DNA of 64,000 nucleotides from assembly GCA_949316235.1 (NCBI GenBank), contig OX438753.1, positions 22,066,801-22,130,800 of the forward strand. Direction: 5' to 3'. The translations under genes and the position numbers were made by a program. Each line of letters begins with the position of its first letter. The stretch's first letter is position 1. The notes beneath the pieces were generated by a model. That model was given only the letters and a program-made list of their open reading frames with translations, was not told the origin of the DNA and did not search any database. Positions 9,758 through 20,730 of the stretch are shown here, piece after piece. Source of the DNA: Oegoconia quadripuncta (taxonomy: Eukaryota; Arthropoda; Insecta; Lepidoptera; Autostichidae).

Positions 9758-11581
9758 ATGTCTATCGGTAAAGTGAGTGAATTCGACATGAAAAACGGTA
9801 CATGGTCGTCATACGTCGACAGGCTAGAAATGTTTTTTAAAGTTAATAACGTGGCGACGGCAATGAAACTCCCCATGTTGATAGCAGTTATGGGGGACGA
9901 AGCTTATGAACTGCTAACGAATTTGGCCAGTCCAGAGAAACCAGCAGAGATAACATACGACGCGGCGGTAGGTCTATTACAAAATCACCTACAACCGGCG
10001 CCATCAGTGCTCGCAGAAAGATTCCGTTTTAGACAACGCAGGCAGGCGGCCGACGAGAATATTGCGGGCTACGTGGCGGAGCTCAAGAAGCTCGCTCGCT
10101 ATTGTAAGTTTGCGGATAACCTCAACGACAATCTTCGAGACCAATTTGTGTGCGGCTTACGAAGTGACGTAATTCGTCAACGTTTATTCGCGGAAAACGA
10201 CACATTGACGTACTCTAAAGCGGTAACAATAGCGAGCGCCCTTGAGGCTGCGGAGCGAGATGCGGCCGCGGTGGAAGCGACGGCGTCGACGAGCCTCGCG
10301 GAGGACGCGCGGAGCGGAGGGGCGGCGGGGCAAGCGGTGCATGCGCTCGCGCCCAGCGGCGGGAGGCGGGGCGCACGCCAGGGCAGGAGCGCCCAACGGC
10401 TGCATTACTGTGCCGGGTGCGGCGCGACCGACCATGGGTACACGTCGTGCCCATACCGCGAGTATGTATGCAGCGGATGTAAACAAACGGGGCACTTGAG
10501 ACGCGTGTGTCCCGGGAGAAGATCGAGCGGAGGCAGCATCGGCCGGATGCGGGGCCGCGGGCGCACCGGCGGCTTCGGTAGCCGCCCGGCAGTATACCAC
10601 GGGGAGGTGAATGATGAACCATCGCAACAGGGAGAAACACTGGAGGAAGAGTTTCATCATTTGTGCTTGAACGATTACAGTGCGGTAAGATTGCCAATAT
10701 CTATAGATAAAACAATTATAAAGATGGAAGTGGACACGGGGAGTGCAATATCGTGCATAAGTAGGAACACTTACGAGAAACATTTAAATCACAACAAAAT
10801 CGAAAAGAGTGATATTGTATTGAATGTTATCGACGGGGCAAAAATTAAACCATTAGGTATAATCAAACCCGTCGTATGTTACAAAGGTCAAAGTAAACGC
10901 TTGGAATTATTTGTGATAAATGGTGGTACCACATCACTACTCGGTAGACAGTGGTTATCTGAATTGAATATACAAATTCCCAAAATAAGCCAATGTAATA
11001 GTATATGTGAGAACAATGCGAAAATAACTGATGAAATTAATGTTTTGCTGAACAGGTATAAGGAGTTATTCAGCGGCGGTCTGGGTCGGTACACGGGGGG
11101 CAAGGCTAAGCTGTACGTACGCGAAGGCGCGACGCCCGTGTATCATCGAGCGCGGCCCCTGCCGTACGCACTGCGGGACCGCGTTGATGCGGAGCTGGAC
11201 CGCATGCTGCACGACGGTGTCATCACGCCCGTCGACTGCTCCGACTGGGCCTCGCCGCTGGTGCCGGTAAATAAACCCGATGGTTCATTGAGAATTTGTG
11301 CTGATTATAAGGCCACCGTGAATCCAATTTTGTTAATTGATCGTTATCCCGTACCTAAGATAGATGATCTGATGGTTAGCCTTAGTGGTGCGTGTTATTT
11401 TTCAAAAATTGATTTATCCCAAGCGTACAATCAGATTGAATTATTTGAAGAGTCAAAAAAGTACTCCGTAATAAATACACATAGAGGGTTGTACCAATAC
11501 AATAGATTGGTGTACGGTCTAGCTTCGAGCCCGGGCATTTTCCAAAGAATCATGTGTCAAGTTCTAAAAAAATATTCCTAA
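9758..11581 (+). pseudogene. gag-protease-reverse transcriptase (5' part of frameshifted gag-pol)
   Basis: 607 codons from the ATG at 9758; an upstream in-frame TTG at 9746 is not needed. The first 180 or so residues form a retrotransposon Gag with conserved 'RFRFRQRRQ'-type blocks. Two CX2CX4HX4C zinc knuckles follow (C218-C231 and C238-C251) and bind the RNA genome. The protease active site is VDTGSA (D326). Reverse transcriptase begins near residue 450, with the first catalytic Asp at D552 in KIDLSQAY and 'GLASSPGIFQR' near the end. The frame stops at 11579-11581 because the A run at 11566-11572 has seven residues where six would keep the frame. The second catalytic motif and everything downstream lie in the next frame. 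No base composition shift marks the site, so a recent indel or a homopolymer sequencing error fits best; programmed frameshifting is less likely because domains are normally not split here. Confidence 0.93.
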
Positions 11582-13862
11582 TGTCGAAATATTCCTTGAT
11601 GACGTCATAATAGGGGGGCAAAATAAAATCGAACATTTGAAAGCTTTGCAAAGCGTCTTTAGTAGATTGCATCACTATGGGTTAAAGCTAAAACGTAATA
11701 AATGTGTGTTTTTAGTAAGGGAGGTACGTTATTTGGGATACATCCTCACGAAAGATGGAATTAAAACGGACCCATCAAAAGTAGAGGCAATCGTTAACAT
11801 CCCTAGGCCAACTAACGTAACGGACCTACGCTCGTTTCTGGGTCTGTTAAATTTCTATGGTAAATTTGTAAGGAACATGAGTTGTCAATTATTACCACTG
11901 TACAAACTACTTAAAAAGGGCAAAGAGTGGGTTTGGTCAAAAGAATGCGAAATTACATTCATTAAAATAAAAACATTATTATCGAGTGCGGAGGTTTTAC
12001 AGCATTATGATAGCAATAAACCGTTAATTGTAACATGTGACGCGAGCTCACGCGGAGTAGGCGGCGTGCTGAGCCAGCCAGGAACGAGCGGCCGCGGAGA
12101 GCGGCCGATCGCTTATGCGTCGCGTACACTTACAGACGCAGAGAAAAATTATTCCCAAATACACCGCGAGGCACTAGCCATTATATTTTGCATGAAAAAA
12201 TTTCACCAATTCTTATATGGACGTCATTTCACATTACGTACAGACCATAAACCCTTAGTTTCCATTTTCGGACCAAATACAGGAATACCTACCATGGTAG
12301 CGAGTCGAATGCAACGCTGGGCGATAATTCTCTCAGCATACACGTTCGACATCGAATACGTCAGTACACACGAGAACGGTGCGGACGGGTTGTCGCGGCT
12401 ACCGCTCGTAAGTAAAGAGACGACGACGGCGGAGCTAGATCCGGAGCAAACATATCTACATTTTGTACAACAATCCTTGCTCTTAGACTATAACGTAATA
12501 AAGCGTCAGACATCGAAGGATAATATACTATCTAAAATATTAAGTTACATACGGGACGGCTGGCCCAGTCAGTGCGAAGTTATACATTTAAAACCATACT
12601 TCAATAGAAAGAAAGAATTATACGAGGAGTTAGGCTGCGTGATGTGGGGTCATAGGTTAGTAGTGCCAGAAAATTGCAGAACCAAAATCCTGAGTATGTT
12701 ACATGAACCCCATATGGGTATGGTAAAGTCGAAAGCGTTAGCACGTAGCTACGTGTGGTGGCCTGGGGTGGACGAGGCGGTGGAGAGCGTGTGCCGCGAG
12801 TGCGCCGTGTGCGCAGCCCAGGCGGATGCGCCGCCCCGACAGGCGCCGCGCGCCTGGCCCTGGCCACACCGACCCTGGAGCAGGCTGCATCTCGACTACC
12901 TTGGGCCGATAGGGGGACGGACCTACCTAGTAGTAATCGATGCAATGTCCAAGTGGTTAGAAGTATTCAATGTTTCGGGCACTACAGCTAACGCACTTAT
13001 TAATAATTTGAGTGAGTTATTCAGCAGGTGGGGTTTACCTAAGCAAATAGTGAGCGATAACGGACCGCAGTTTACTTCGAAAGAATTAGAAAACTACACA
13101 AAAAGTTATGGAATTCAACACATATTTACAGCCCTTTACCACCCTTCATCCAATGGTTTAGCAGAAAATGCAGTCAAAACAGTAAAGCGAGTCATTAGAA
13201 AGGCAATACAAGAAAAACAAAGCATAGACAGGGCTTTGTGGACATTTTTACTCCATTATAGAAATATAGAACATTGCACCACAGGTGAGAGCCCAGCTAT
13301 GCTACTCTTAGGTAGACGTCTACGTACTCCCCTAGATGGTCTTAAACCGGACAGGGAAGATCAGGTCCATAGGGCGCAACAACGTCAAGTAACGTCTGCG
13401 GGGGGTGCAAATAGATGTATAAATAGAGAGGAGGAAGTCTGGTACAGACAATTCTTAAAAGGTGATAAATGGATTCCGGGTTGCGTAATGGATTGTATAG
13501 GCCCCAGTAATTTTAAAGTACTAGGAGAGGACGGAGATGTAGTACATAGACACATAGATCAGATACGCAAAAGGGTGAGTGGCGCCAGGGCGTCCCTAGC
13601 CACTATTACTACGTCAGATTCACATTCTAGCACAAATTCTCATATGATACCAGATCGTAAGGAACGCACTCCGGCGAAGGCGCAGGCGGAGGGGTCGGCG
13701 GGACCAGACAGCCCATCCACGCAAAGTACAGCCACCACTACTGAGAGAGTTGGAGAAATTCCAGTTTCACCGGAACTGGAATTTGCCTCTCCTGCTGTGT
13801 CACCGACCCAGACCCGCCCTATCAGAAAATGTACCTGTAAGATTCGAAATTATAAGTTCTAG
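11568..13862 (+). pseudogene. reverse transcriptase (3' part)-RNase H-integrase of gag-pol
   Basis: Open from 11568 to the TAG at 13860-13862, continuing the same polyprotein one frame over. The reverse transcriptase catalytic FLDD is at 11592-11603. RNase H has TCDASSRG (Asp codon at 12039) and the 'EALAIIFCMKKFHQFLYG' and 'LRTDHKPL' blocks. Integrase has an HHCC zinc domain ('HEPHMGMVKSKA' then 'CRECAVC') and the DD35E triad: Asp at 12894 (LDYLGP), Asp at 13056 (SDNGPQF), Glu at 13164 (NGLAENA), the last pair 36 codons apart. The tail holds a GPY/F-like chromatin-targeting segment around 'WIPGCVMDCIGPSNFKV'. No envelope gene follows. Confidence 0.93.
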
Positions 13863-13914
13863 ATTAAAATACGCACCTTTGATAAATTAATTATTTTATT
13901 ATTATTATTAAATA

Positions 13915-13926
13915 AGTGTGGAGGAG
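13915..13926 (+). promoter_or_regulatory. Polypurine tract
   Basis: Purine-rich 'agtgtggaggag' directly abuts the 3' LTR, where plus-strand DNA synthesis is primed. Confidence 0.6.
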
Positions 13927-14046
13927 TGTAATAATGTCATGTACCGACATAGGTTAAAAAAGATTGGAGGGTAATTCAGTTTGTCGAATAAATGTCATTA
14001 TCTCACAGACGCGATTGTTTCTGTCCTATTACCCTAAGATATTACA
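13927..14046 (+). repeat. 3' LTR (120 bp)
   Basis: Identical to the 5' LTR; followed by the TTAAG target duplication. Confidence 0.95.
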
Positions 14047-14329
14047 TTAAGTGAAGATGAGGCCGAAGGTGGAAGCGTACTGACCCGGAAACCCAAATAT
14101 TTGGGGAACTGGTTATCTTACCTCTGATAACCGGAACACAACAATGCTATTAAGATTGCTGCTTGGCGGCAGATTTAGATAAGATGGTGGTAGCTAGCCA
14201 GGCGGACATATCAAATGCTCTTTCACCAACCAAACCGAGTACTACACAATTGTACCCCGTTGGGAATCAAACCCGCGACCTCCGATTCGTAAACCCTATG
14301 TTGTTTACATTGAGCCACGGAGGCGGTTA
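14047..14329 (-). repeat. SINE-A, head and body of the nested copy
   Basis: Continues the SINE-A copy begun at 8184. Minus-strand order: tRNA-like head with A-box-like 'tggctcaatgtaaac' and B-box-like 'ggtttgattcc' (one base off), then body. Ends 'gccacggaggcggtt'. Confidence 0.85.
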
Positions 14330-14473
14330 GATAGATATTGCCACAATAAAAATACTACTCTTTGTGTCAGTCGCTTATTGCATATTGTATTTGGTGTGGG
14401 GAGGGCCAGCAAAACACATATGATTCGTGTTGAAACAGCACAGGTCATATTTTTTTTTATTTTCATTCATTTA

Positions 14474-14713
14474 TTGGTTGGTGGCAGGGCATTTTAAATG
14501 TCCGCCTGGCTAGCTACCACCATCTTATCTAAATCTGCCGCCAAGCAGCAATGTTAATAGCATTGTTGTGTTCCGGTTGTCAGAGATAAGATAGCCAGTC
14601 CCCCAAATGTGTTGGGGTTTCCGGGTCAGTACGCTTCCATCTTCGACCTCATCTTCACTTAACATCAGGTGTGATTGAGGTCAAGCACCAACCCGTTATG
14701 CATAAAAAAAAAT
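14474..14713 (+). repeat. SINE-A, headless
   Basis: Starts at 'ttggttggtggcagggcatt' and ends in an interrupted poly-A. It faces the preceding minus-strand copy, giving an inverted pair about 150 bp apart. Confidence 0.85.
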
Positions 14714-14754
14714 AAAAAATTATTCATGTCGGGCCCTGCATAACAATCAAGAAA

Positions 14755-14925
14755 AGAAATACATCCAGACGAAGCCTGAACACAAACACAACATCGTTAG
14801 ACGCATAACACCTGTCGTTTTTCGTCGGAATCAAAAATCATACCGTTAAAGAACTCACTGCTCCAGATGTTGCTTAATTTCGTAAATCGAAAACGAACAA
14901 CGAATGAGACTTCGCCACGAATGTC
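14755..14925. repeat. 'gtttttcgtcgg' repeat next to a 5S-SINE fragment
   Basis: 14755-14840 ('acgcataacacctgtcg', 'tttttcgtcgg') recurs at 44440-44520 and 62625-62730. 14848-14925 carries 'gttgcttaatttcgtaaatcg' and 'cttcgccacga' of the 5S-SINE, minus strand, lacking most of its 5S-like core. Confidence 0.5.
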
Positions 14926-15382
14926 TGTACGAGTAATTGATCTCCACAAAAGTAATTACAAATAGAACTACCTACTAAAACATGTATAATTTAGTGCGTG
15001 TGTAAAATATTACATAAACTGTAAACACATTTGCGTTATTTTGGTTTTATTTGAGTGATGCGCCGTTAGGCGAAGTTAAAAAAAATAAATAAATCGTCGC
15101 ACCAGATGTGTTTAATCGCGCTCCCGTCTAATTCGGCTGTTACGTACATGTCTTCGGAATAACGCTCAATATCATTGCTTTACATAATTTCAAAATATTC
15201 TAACGCTTCCTCGGTCGTATATGATGTGTCGTGTAGTTTCGGCACATAAGAAGACTAAAACCAAAATGACGCTAAAGGCGACTAAGGGACTTTCCACAAA
15301 AACATCTATAGTTTGCACGTTTTAATCCCATCGTCACGGGCTCACCCCCTGTCACGTGTGCATATCTGTATAATTAATAAGG
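14926..15382. other. Unassigned, with LINE-G piece
   Basis: 15245-15375 is LINE-G ('ggcgactaagggactttcc', 'gtcacgtgtgcatat'). The rest is AT-rich without features. Confidence 0.4.
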
Positions 15383-15545
15383 TGAAATGAAATGAAAATG
15401 AAATGAAAATCATTTATATGCACTTATGAACGTCATTTACTAGGTCACGAACTACCACTAACTAGCTCGGAACGCGACCTCAACTGAGAAGAGCTAGCGA
15501 GAAACTCACAGGGTTTGTCTCAATCAGTCATTTATAATCTAGAAA
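15383..15545 (-). repeat. LINE-D 3' end with (ATTTC)n tail
   Basis: Minus-strand order: 'gtttctcgctagctcttctc', 'gcgttccgagctag', 'aacgtcattt..' (as 'gacgttcataagtgcatat'), then the (ATTTC)n tail. The plus-strand partner is at 40180-40358. Confidence 0.7.
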
Positions 15546-15629
15546 GGTTTATATATCATGTAGAGGAGCCGTTTAATCCCATGAATGAATGAACCGTGGA
15601 TTCGTTTCAAGCATTACATTTTTAAATGT

Positions 15630-15955
15630 TTTTTTTTATATGAGAGGGCGGCAAACAAGCATGCGGGTCACCTGATGGAAAGCAATCACCGCCGCCCATG
15701 GACACCCGCAACACCAAAAGGGTCACAGATGCGTTACCGGCCTTTGAGGAAGGTGTAGGCTCGTTTCTTGAAGGTTCCAATGTCGTACTCGTTCGGGAAT
15801 ACCGCTGCAGGAAGTCCGTTCCACAGGGTGGTTGTGCGTGGTAGGAAGTTTCTTGTGAAAAGTACAGTGGTAGACTTCCACTCATCCAGATGATGTAGAT
15901 GGAGTTTTAACATGAGATGTTTGTAACATCAAAGCACAAATTTTTGGGATATCTC
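15630..15955 (-). pseudogene. LINE-B ORF2 C-terminus and 3' end
   Basis: The minus strand encodes the last part of a LINE reverse transcriptase protein: a '[18 protein letters not shown]'-like block, then 'GRQR', common to CR1/Jockey-type ORF2 ends. The 3' tail 'ccatcaggtgacccgcatgc' and a poly-A (poly-T on plus) at 15630 follow. The 5' part is lost. Other copies of this tail: 21763-21858, 29797-30195, 53909-54105. Confidence 0.75.
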
Positions 15956-15984
15956 TGACCACCCCTTTAAGGATAAAGGTCGTG

Positions 15985-16250
15985 CCGTTATTCATCATCA
16001 TATCAGCACAGGACGTCCACTGCTGAATATAGACTTCCTCCAAAGAATTCCAGATTGACCTGCATCCAGCGACTTCCCGCGACCTTCATCCTGGTCGTCT
16101 GTCTTCATCCTGTCGCGCTTGCCGGTGCGTGGTCTCCACCCGAGATCTTTAATGCCCCACCGGCCATCAGCTCTTCGACCCATGTGCGCAGCCCACTTCA
16201 TCTTGCCAATCCGCTGGGCTATACCAGTGGCCTTCGTTCGTTTACGGATT
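15985..16250 (-). pseudogene. RTE-type LINE C-terminus
   Basis: The minus-strand reading shows 'KWAAHMGRRADGRWG', 'WRPRTGKR' and, near the end, 'SIFSSGRPVLI'. This is the hallmark of the C-terminal region of RTE-like endonuclease/reverse transcriptase proteins in Lepidoptera. Frame is disturbed near 16090. A plus-strand relative is at 47371-47520. Confidence 0.75.
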
Positions 16251-16254
16251 TCAT

Positions 16255-16500
16255 AAGTGGTGGTAGAGCATTTTACATGCCTGCCTGGCTAGCTACCACC
16301 ATCTTATCTAAATCTGCCGCCAAGCAGCAATGTTAATAGCATTGTTGTGTTCCGGTTGTCGGAAATAAGATAGCCAATCCCCTAAATGTGTTGGGGTTTC
16401 CGGGTCAGTACGCTTCCACCATCGACCTCATCTTCACTTAACATTAGGTGTGATTGAGGTCAAGTACGAACCCGTCGTGCATAAAAAAAATAAAAAAAAT
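16255..16500 (+). repeat. SINE-A, headless
   Basis: Starts at 'ggtggtagagcattttacat' and ends 'gcataaaaaaaataaaaaaa'. Abuts the RTE fragment directly. Confidence 0.85.
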
Positions 16501-16698
16501 ATTCCCCATTCGATCACGTAGTGAAACATGATAGCTATATTTATTTACTCTTTTTTACATTAGATAAGAAGATAGATATATAATTTCAGCACAGATAACT
16601 TATCAGCCATTTGCCGAGGGGGTAAATAGGAAACTTTTTCCTGTTTATATACCATATTCCTTTCTTTAATTAGTCTGGGATTCAAGAAATATAGTCAC

Positions 16699-17031
16699 TT
16701 TTTTTTATGCACAACGGGTTGGTACTTGACCTCAATCACACCTGATGTTAAGTGAAGATGAGGTCGATGGTCGAAGCGAAATGACCCGGACACCCTAACA
16801 CATTTGGAGGACTGGCTATCTTATCTCTGACAACCCGAACACAACAATGCTATTAACATTGCTGCTTGGCGGCAGATCTAGATAAGATGGTGGTAACTAG
16901 CCAGGCGGACATTTAAAATGCCCTTTCATCAATCAAACCGAGTACTTAAACATGTACCCCGCTGGGGATCGAACCCACAACCTCCGAATCGTAAACCCAA
17001 TGTTGTTTACATTAAGCCACGGAGGCGGTTA
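16699..17031 (-). repeat. SINE-A, full length
   Basis: Complete copy of about 332 bp, used here as reference. Minus strand: head 'gcctccgtggcttaatgtaa', B-box-like 'ggttcgatcccc', body with 'ccgcctggctagttaccacc', tail 'cgttgtgcataaaaaaa'. The Pol III boxes and poly-A mark it as a tRNA-derived SINE mobilised by a LINE. Confidence 0.9.
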
Positions 17032-17098
17032 AAATGTATGTACGTGTATGTAACGTATGTAATGTACTTACGAAGTGCAACGTCTATACAGGGCGTCC

Positions 17099-18124
17099 CA
17101 CGGCTATGTCACATGGAGGGAAAGTACCTTGAATTTTGTAGATGGAACATTTTACTGAAAGAAGACATTATTTTAATTTAAAAAACAATTTAAACTGCAT
17201 TCATAGATTTTTAAATAAGTACATGGTTGAACCGGGAATCGAACCCTTTATTTATAAAAAAAAAATTACCATGTAGCTTTATCATACCGATCGAAAGGCT
17301 TCATCATAAGGATTATTTTTTGCTAAATAACATAGTGTCAGAAATAAAAGGAAGACCATGAATTTTAACATTTTTAATACAAAATTAATCAATTTATCAA
17401 ATGCTCAAAATGAGCCCCTTCCTGTTCAATACAAAGTCGCACTCTTTTGATTATTTCGCTCCCTATCGATTTTTTGATCATGTTGTGGTAGATATTTAGA
17501 ATAATACGTCGAAGTTCTGTTTGTAGCTCGTGGACACTTTGATACTGGTTCTTGTAAACTAAATTTTTTACATAACCCCATAAAAAAAAATCTAATCAGC
17601 CAGCCGCATTGCGATGGAGAAAATCATTTACGCGTCTTTTGGCAGATTCAGGATACGGCATACAACCAGGTACCTACTTACTAATTACGTATTTCTTTAT
17701 CATTTTATCATGAACTTAAATTATAATAGGGAAATGATGCATACTTCTCGAGTGGGTAATTAGTATTAGTAATGATAATGTCAGTTGTATGTCCTTACGG
17801 CAATGTCAGCTTTTCATTTTTCTGAACACAATTGCACATCTAATGTTAAAATTCATGGTCTTCCTTTTATTTCTGATACTATGTTATTTAGCAAAAAATA
17901 ATCCTTATGATGAATCCTTTCGATCGGTATGATAAAGCTACATGGTAATTTTTTTTTATAAATAAAGGGTTCGATTCCCGGTTCAACCATGTACTTATTT
18001 AAAAATCTATGAATGCAGTTTAAATTGTTTTTTAAATTAAAATAATGTCTTCTTTCAGTAAAATGTTCCATCTACAAAATTCAAGGTACTTTCCCTCCAT
18101 GTGGCATAGCCGTGGGACGCCCTG
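17099..18124 (-). mobile_element. Tc1/mariner-type transposon with 272-281 bp inverted repeats
   Basis: Terminal inverted repeats 17099-17370 and 17844-18124, near-identical, starting 'cagggcgtcccacggctat'. TA dinucleotides flank both ends (17097-17098, 18125-18126), as Tc1/mariner integration requires. The 473-bp centre holds a transposase remnant on the minus strand. Each arm contains a tRNA B-box-like 'gggttcgattcccggttc'. Such long, conserved arms around a decayed gene suggest recent mobilisation in trans. Confidence 0.88.
17389..17665 (-). pseudogene. Mariner-like transposase C-terminal fragment
   Basis: Minus-strand frame ending at the stop 17389-17391. It reads 'PESAKRRVNDFLHRNAAG', an in-frame stop (17594-17596 region), then 'LDFFLWGYVKNLVYKN' and, at the end, 'RLCIEQEGAHFEHLIN'. 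This order is typical of the C-terminus of DDD/DDE transposases of the Tc1/mariner superfamily. The Asp in LDFFLW is the third catalytic residue. The first two catalytic Asp residues and the helix-turn-helix are missing, and about 15 residues around the stop appear deleted. Non-functional; likely moved by a relative's enzyme. Confidence 0.8.
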
Positions 18125-18279
18125 TATACCTTCAGTAGGCGCCGTGTCGACTACCACTGTTGGAGGCGGTATAATCACCAATACGAAAATTAAAATTTTT
18201 ATATATAAATAATGTACTCCAAAAGGCTGCCGTCCGCCATAATGCCCAGGCGGAGTTCCCTCTTTGAAAGGCGAGGTTA

Positions 18280-18480
18280 CAGCGCTGGCAGAGGTTGCTA
18301 TCTCTTCTCTAATCACCAGACACTTCCACTAAACATGCCAAGAGGTTTTTGACCAAACGGTGCGCTTCTGGCCCACATGGCCCCATGGTCTCTACACCAA
18401 GGCACAAACCAAGATGAGAATACAGCCTGATATAAACTAGCATATATACAAACCAGTAATTTTTGCAATAGGTACTTCTC
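18280..18480 (-). pseudogene. LINE C-terminal fragment, 'VETLGP' family
   Basis: Minus-strand 'LGVETMGPCGPEAHRLVKNL' followed by 'VEVSGD' matches the same blocks at 49247-49560 and 50190-50620. The family resembles the extreme C-terminus of a non-LTR retrotransposon protein that I have seen in arthropods. Only about 40 codons remain. Confidence 0.55.
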
Positions 18481-19128
18481 GCCTGAGGCACAGTTTCATC
18501 TTAGTTCAGGCACTTACCAATTAGTGATAAAGTATAAGAGTAACCTTAAAACACAAAGTACACAGAAAAACCGTCTATCTATAACTATGTAAGGCAGGAA
18601 ACTTGAAAAACATAATAATATAAGTCCAGTAAAATACGTCATTTTTGTCGTTAAGTTCCTATAATCTCAACGTTTCTTAACTTTTGTAAAAGATAGAGTA
18701 CCCTGTAGCTTGCTTTAGACATAGAAACTTTTTATTCAGTGCCACAATACATTGTATAGAACCATAAATATAATTATTATTATATAGGATCTTAGAATAA
18801 TGCACAATATAATTGAAGCAGTGAAAGGGCTTGCTGGCTCAGCTAACACTGCAAACACTGAACTCACTTACAACACTGATAATTCTGCCAGTGTCTCAAG
18901 TGTAAAGTGACGTTCAGCTTAAAACAGAACTTTAGAAGTAAATAAATAATTATTGGGATGGTAGCAGTATTGGCTATTTGTTATATATTGTTTGTGGTTG
19001 TTGAGTTAGTTATTAATATTATGTTGGTGATGCATGTATTTATAATATTAATATAAGTGGTATTTTGGGATAGTTTATCAGACGTATAGTATAGGTTTAG
19101 TTATAAACCCTACCTATTAAATTAAAGG
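18481..19128. other. Unassigned; dispersed repeat at 18625-18735
   Basis: 18625-18735 ('gttcctataatctcaacg', 'gtagcttgctttagacat') belongs to the family also at 4830-4980. No gene seen in the rest. Confidence 0.4.
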
Positions 19129-19130
19129 TA

Positions 19131-20458
19131 CCACTGTGAAATTCAATGCGTTTTAGAACATAGTAAGATCTCCTAAAACAATTATCTAAAAAATTGATCA
19201 ATGGTGTCGATTCTGGCGTGGAGTCACTAAATTAACCTAAATCTAAAAATCTCTCATTTTAAATGCATTTCCTAAAATGGGCCATTCTGAAATACCCCTA
19301 TCGCTAAATTTAGAGATGGTTTACGGACGCCTAAATTGAATTGATGTACTGTATTGCCATAGTCAAAATCAGATATCTTTACTTCAGTATAGGTTTTTTA
19401 AATGTTTATTAATCGATGATTTAATGTATGGAATTTTTTACCACATTTTATAATTTATAAGCCATAAGCCAACTTATGGCTTTTGTTTTTGACTCCAAAT
19501 TTGCCTAGTAGACTTTGGTTAATTACTTATCGATACTAGGAAAATGGCAACATTATTTTAAAAAAGATCTCTACCATAAAAAAAAATTCTTCGCGTTCGA
19601 CAACTAACGTGTTTTATATTACAATCAAAGAATTTGCTTCATATGTAGTATATTGATAACCTTGCCTTATTTCGGTGTTTAACCGTAGCGTAATGGTTTA
19701 CTGCAACATAAACGCATATCGCTTAGTCTGCGCCAATACCAATTGTAATCTATTAAAGGGCCTTGTTCGTGCAACATCACAATAGACAACTAGTCTTAGT
19801 TACGGAACCCTCCGTCCCTCGACCAACCACCATCTTTAATACCACGTGGCGACCAACAACATTATCACAGATACCAGTGATACTTAATTCCTAAAATGAA
19901 CTAGTACCTTGTAAAAATTAAATTAAAAAAAATTAGATTAGGCATACCGCGGCCTTAATTTAAAAATAATACATGTTAGGAAAATCTGTTGTACTCCTAC
20001 AAAAGACTTTTATATAAAGTTCATACTTTTTGGGCTGTAACCAATAAATTTGGAAAAACCTATTCTCTAATTTTAAACGTGACTATTTTATACGGCTACT
20101 AATTTACTTTTTTTAAAAACTAATTTAGATACTAAATTTCGCTAATATGTAATATGTCTTAGATGGCGTTCTGGAATAGGTTTTGATCTCTAAAACCTAA
20201 ATGGAATTGATTTAGAGTAAACTTAAAATTTTATAAACGTTAAAATTTTAAAGATGCGACGTAGAATAGGAAATCGGTTTAGAGCACTCTAAATTTAAAT
20301 TTAAGTTGTAGAGGCCACTGCAGAATCGACACCACTGGCTACTTTATATTTTCTAAAAATAGTTTATTGAATCGTGACATTTGCCTTTGGGTTTTTTTTT
20401 TTGAAAATAGTTACAGGAGTTCTATGTATATTCACCGACGTAATGAAATTCACTGTGG
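19131..20458. mobile_element. MITE-E0 copy 1, interrupted
   Basis: Ends 'ccactgtgaaatt' (19131) and its complement (to 20458), flanked by TA. The uninterrupted copy at 26736-26965 is 230 bp and shares 'gatctcctaaa', 'ttctaaaaaatt' and 'actttatattttctaaaaat'. All extra length comes from the element at 19203-20333. Confidence 0.75.
19203..20333. mobile_element. 1.13 kb inverted-repeat element inside MITE-E0
   Basis: Ends 'ggtgtcgattctg' (19203) and its complement (to 20333). Comparison with the empty MITE-E0 at 26736-26965 shows a clean insertion, with a likely 3-bp duplication AAT/ACT (one mismatch). Non-coding; superfamily not determined (3 bp would suit PIF/Harbinger). Confidence 0.7.
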
Positions 20459-20471
20459 TAATTTTTAGTCT

Positions 20472-20730
20472 ATTCCGGTATAAGTAGGTAACACAATATA
20501 TTTTGAACATCTAATATCTGTCAAAAAAATATAGCATCATTTAGGAAAAATAGTGATAAACATGATGTCAATACAAGAAATAAAGATAAACTTGCAGGTC
20601 ACATAAGTCGCCTCCGCAAAGTCAGTAATTCATTCAAAGGTTATGTATACGCTTTTTTAATAAGGTTCCTGTTGATATACAAAATCTTCCTTTCAATAAA
20701 TTTTAAGATACTATAAAACAGAAACTTATT
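20472..20730 (+). repeat. LINE-C fragment, plus strand
   Basis: Corresponds to 39211-39470 of the better copy: 'ccggtataagtaggtaacac' to 'aaacagaaacttatt'. Lacks the 3' end; abuts the opposite-strand copy. Confidence 0.75.

Larger units (their letters stand above)
9561..14046 (+). mobile_element. Ty3/Gypsy LTR retrotransposon (mag-like), near-complete
   Basis: Full structure is visible: 120-bp LTRs with TG...CA ends and no difference between the two copies, and the 5-bp target duplication TTAAG (9556-9560 and 14047-14051). A primer-binding region, a gag-pol frame with zinc knuckles, protease, reverse transcriptase, RNase H and integrase, and a purine-rich tract follow. Total 4,486 bp. Very short LTRs plus two CCHC knuckles fit the mag lineage of lepidopteran Ty3/Gypsy elements, an inference needing a reverse transcriptase tree. 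Identical LTRs indicate a recent insertion. The only visible lesion is one frameshift in an A7 run (11566-11572). The host site is the SINE-A copy that also holds the 1.19 kb element. Confidence 0.95.

Noticed and set aside
10184..10783. Long minus-strand frames inside gag
   Set aside because: They are GC-driven shadows of the gag frame, with no motif.
11566..11603. Programmed ribosomal frameshift in gag-pol
   Set aside because: It would split the reverse transcriptase between its catalytic motifs; a one-base indel in a homopolymer is simpler.
12601..12991. Extra frames inside the integrase region
   Set aside because: They overlap a clear integrase reading frame and have no domain.
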